Translations under genes and position numbers: made by a program | Origin: Verrucomicrobiaceae bacterium | GTDB lineage: Bacteria > Verrucomicrobiota > Verrucomicrobiia > Verrucomicrobiales > Verrucomicrobiaceae | Length of the DNA: 64,000 bases | NCBI GenBank assembly: GCA_015075365.1 | Contig: JABTUN010000001.1 | Location: 2,046,001-2,110,000, forward strand | Direction: 5' to 3' | Shown here: in pieces, positions 63,393 through 64,000 of the stretch | Position numbering within the stretch: position 1 is the first letter of the stretch | Layout of the letters: every line of letters begins with the position of its first letter | The notes under the pieces: generated by a model | What the model saw: the letters and a program-made list of their open reading frames with translations, nothing else | Database searches by the model: none | Told to the model about the DNA's origin: nothing

Positions 63393-64000
63393 TTATTTGT
63401 TCTTTTTCGCTTTCTTGCCCTTGGCGGCGGGCGGGGGCGGAGGAGGTAGATGGTCATCCGGCTGGTCGGAAAAGCGCCATGGATCATCCAGACGGCGCAT
63501 TTCGCTCAAAAGCAGCTTTTTCATTTCGGTGAGCTTTTCCGCATGCTTGGGATCATCGGCGAGATTGGGCCTTCCATGCTCGGGCAGCAGCTCGTCAGGG
63601 TTTTCGGCGAGGTTGAAGAGCTGCGTGTGCCTTGCCCGGCCGTCGGCGGATTCGTACTGGATGAGTTTCCAGTCCCCCTGCTTCACGCAGCGCATGCCGG
63701 GCTTGGCGCCGCCGGCATAGACCCCGTAGAGCACCTCACGCACGGCTTGTTTTTCACCGGTGAGCACCGGTTTGAAGCTGGTGCCCTCGTTGGTCTCCGG
63801 CGGATTGATGCCGGCGATGTCGCACAGCGTGGCGAGCACGTCGAGGAGGTAAATATTGCCCTCCACGCGACGGCCGGCGGGAATGCCCGGTCCTTTGACG
63901 ATAAAAGGCACGCGCCAGGTGTGCTGGTAGAGGTTCTGTTTTCCCATCAGCCCGTGGCGGCCGATCGAGATGCCGTGGTCGGCGGTGTAGATGATGTAGG
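63393..64000 (-). CDS. Sulfatase, C-terminal part (gene continues beyond the window)
   Basis: The last 200 residues or so of a sulfatase, read up to the window end in open frame. Visible are TADHGISIGRHGLMGKQNLY, with the second metal site Asp-His, WRVPFIVKGPGIPAGRRVEG, GDWKLIQYESADGRARHTQL, LFNLAENPDELLPEHG, and a closing tail rich in Pro and Lys (PPPPPPAAKGKKAKKNK). The active-site Cys lies outside the window. It is the first gene of a minus-strand operon with 61956-63380. Confidence 0.9.
   Translation of the reverse strand, partial: YIIYTADHGISIGRHGLMGKQNLYQHTWRVPFIVKGPGIPAGRRVEGNIYLLDVLATLCDIAGINPPETNEGTSFKPVLTGEKQAVREVLYGVYAGGAKPGMRCVKQGDWKLIQYESADGRARHTQLFNLAENPDELLPEHGRPNLADDPKHAEKLTEMKKLLLSEMRRLDDPWRFSDQPDDHLPPPPPPAAKGKKAKKNK

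Overview
The window is a GC-rich bacterial chromosome segment. Its gene content points to a member of the Verrucomicrobiota, probably near Prosthecobacter or Verrucomicrobium. The signs are several exported sulfatases, a PEP-CTERM protein, a Ser/Thr kinase fused to a WD40-like region, Tat-exported sugar-isomerase-like and NIPSNAP proteins, PQQ-like propellers, and many small exported proteins of unknown role. This placement is inferred from content; no rRNA gene is present to confirm it. I see no tRNA, rRNA, CRISPR array or intact insertion sequence.

Layout. 1-2834: the end of a P-type ATPase gene, then mutS. 2835-7407: an accessory patch of lower gene density. It has two unknown genes, a ParD/ParE pair, three diverged copies of the parD-like antitoxin with its leader, a CopG/PIN pair whose toxin lacks its first catalytic Asp, and an ArsR-type regulator. 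7408-12384: exported proteins, an FkbM methyltransferase and a histidine phosphatase. 12387-14058: a beta-carbonic anhydrase divergent from a bestrophin-type anion channel. 14147-25265: kinase-WD40, coaX-queG, GNAT, a PLP enzyme, a PEP-CTERM protein and a thioredoxin-domain protein. 25362-28779: a TPM protein, nuoD-nuoE behind a sequence matching the Rex operator consensus, and a pseudopilin. 29075-35013: pyruvate phosphate dikinase with a histone-H1-like tail, a lactonase, and formate-tetrahydrofolate ligase. 35017-36718: an aldolase-family enzyme and an SDR, probably for sugar-acid breakdown. 36731-37965: a frameshifted YhcG/DUF1016 nuclease with palindromes in its coding region. 37962-47394: exported proteins, a CPBP protease, an ECF-like sigma factor divergent from a sensor kinase, a hydroxyacid dehydrogenase and an internally duplicated membrane protein.

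47391-64000 is the most coherent region. It holds five complete sulfatases, one cut by the window end, and one collapsed to its two ends. Interleaved are a sialidase-like propeller, a CE1-like esterase, a LamG-like protein and small hydrolases, so it looks like a sulfated-glycan degradation locus. A small insertion (about 49288-51352) carrying a VapBC-like pair and a SUFU-domain gene splits it.

The most notable observations are: the Rex box at nuoDE; the dikinase fused to a Lys/Ala-rich tail that may also be translated alone; the nuclease gene disrupted in a way that fits loss of one copy of a 7-bp repeat; the antitoxin-leader copies; the mutated PIN toxin; the carbonic anhydrase/bestrophin pair; and the sulfatase remnant.
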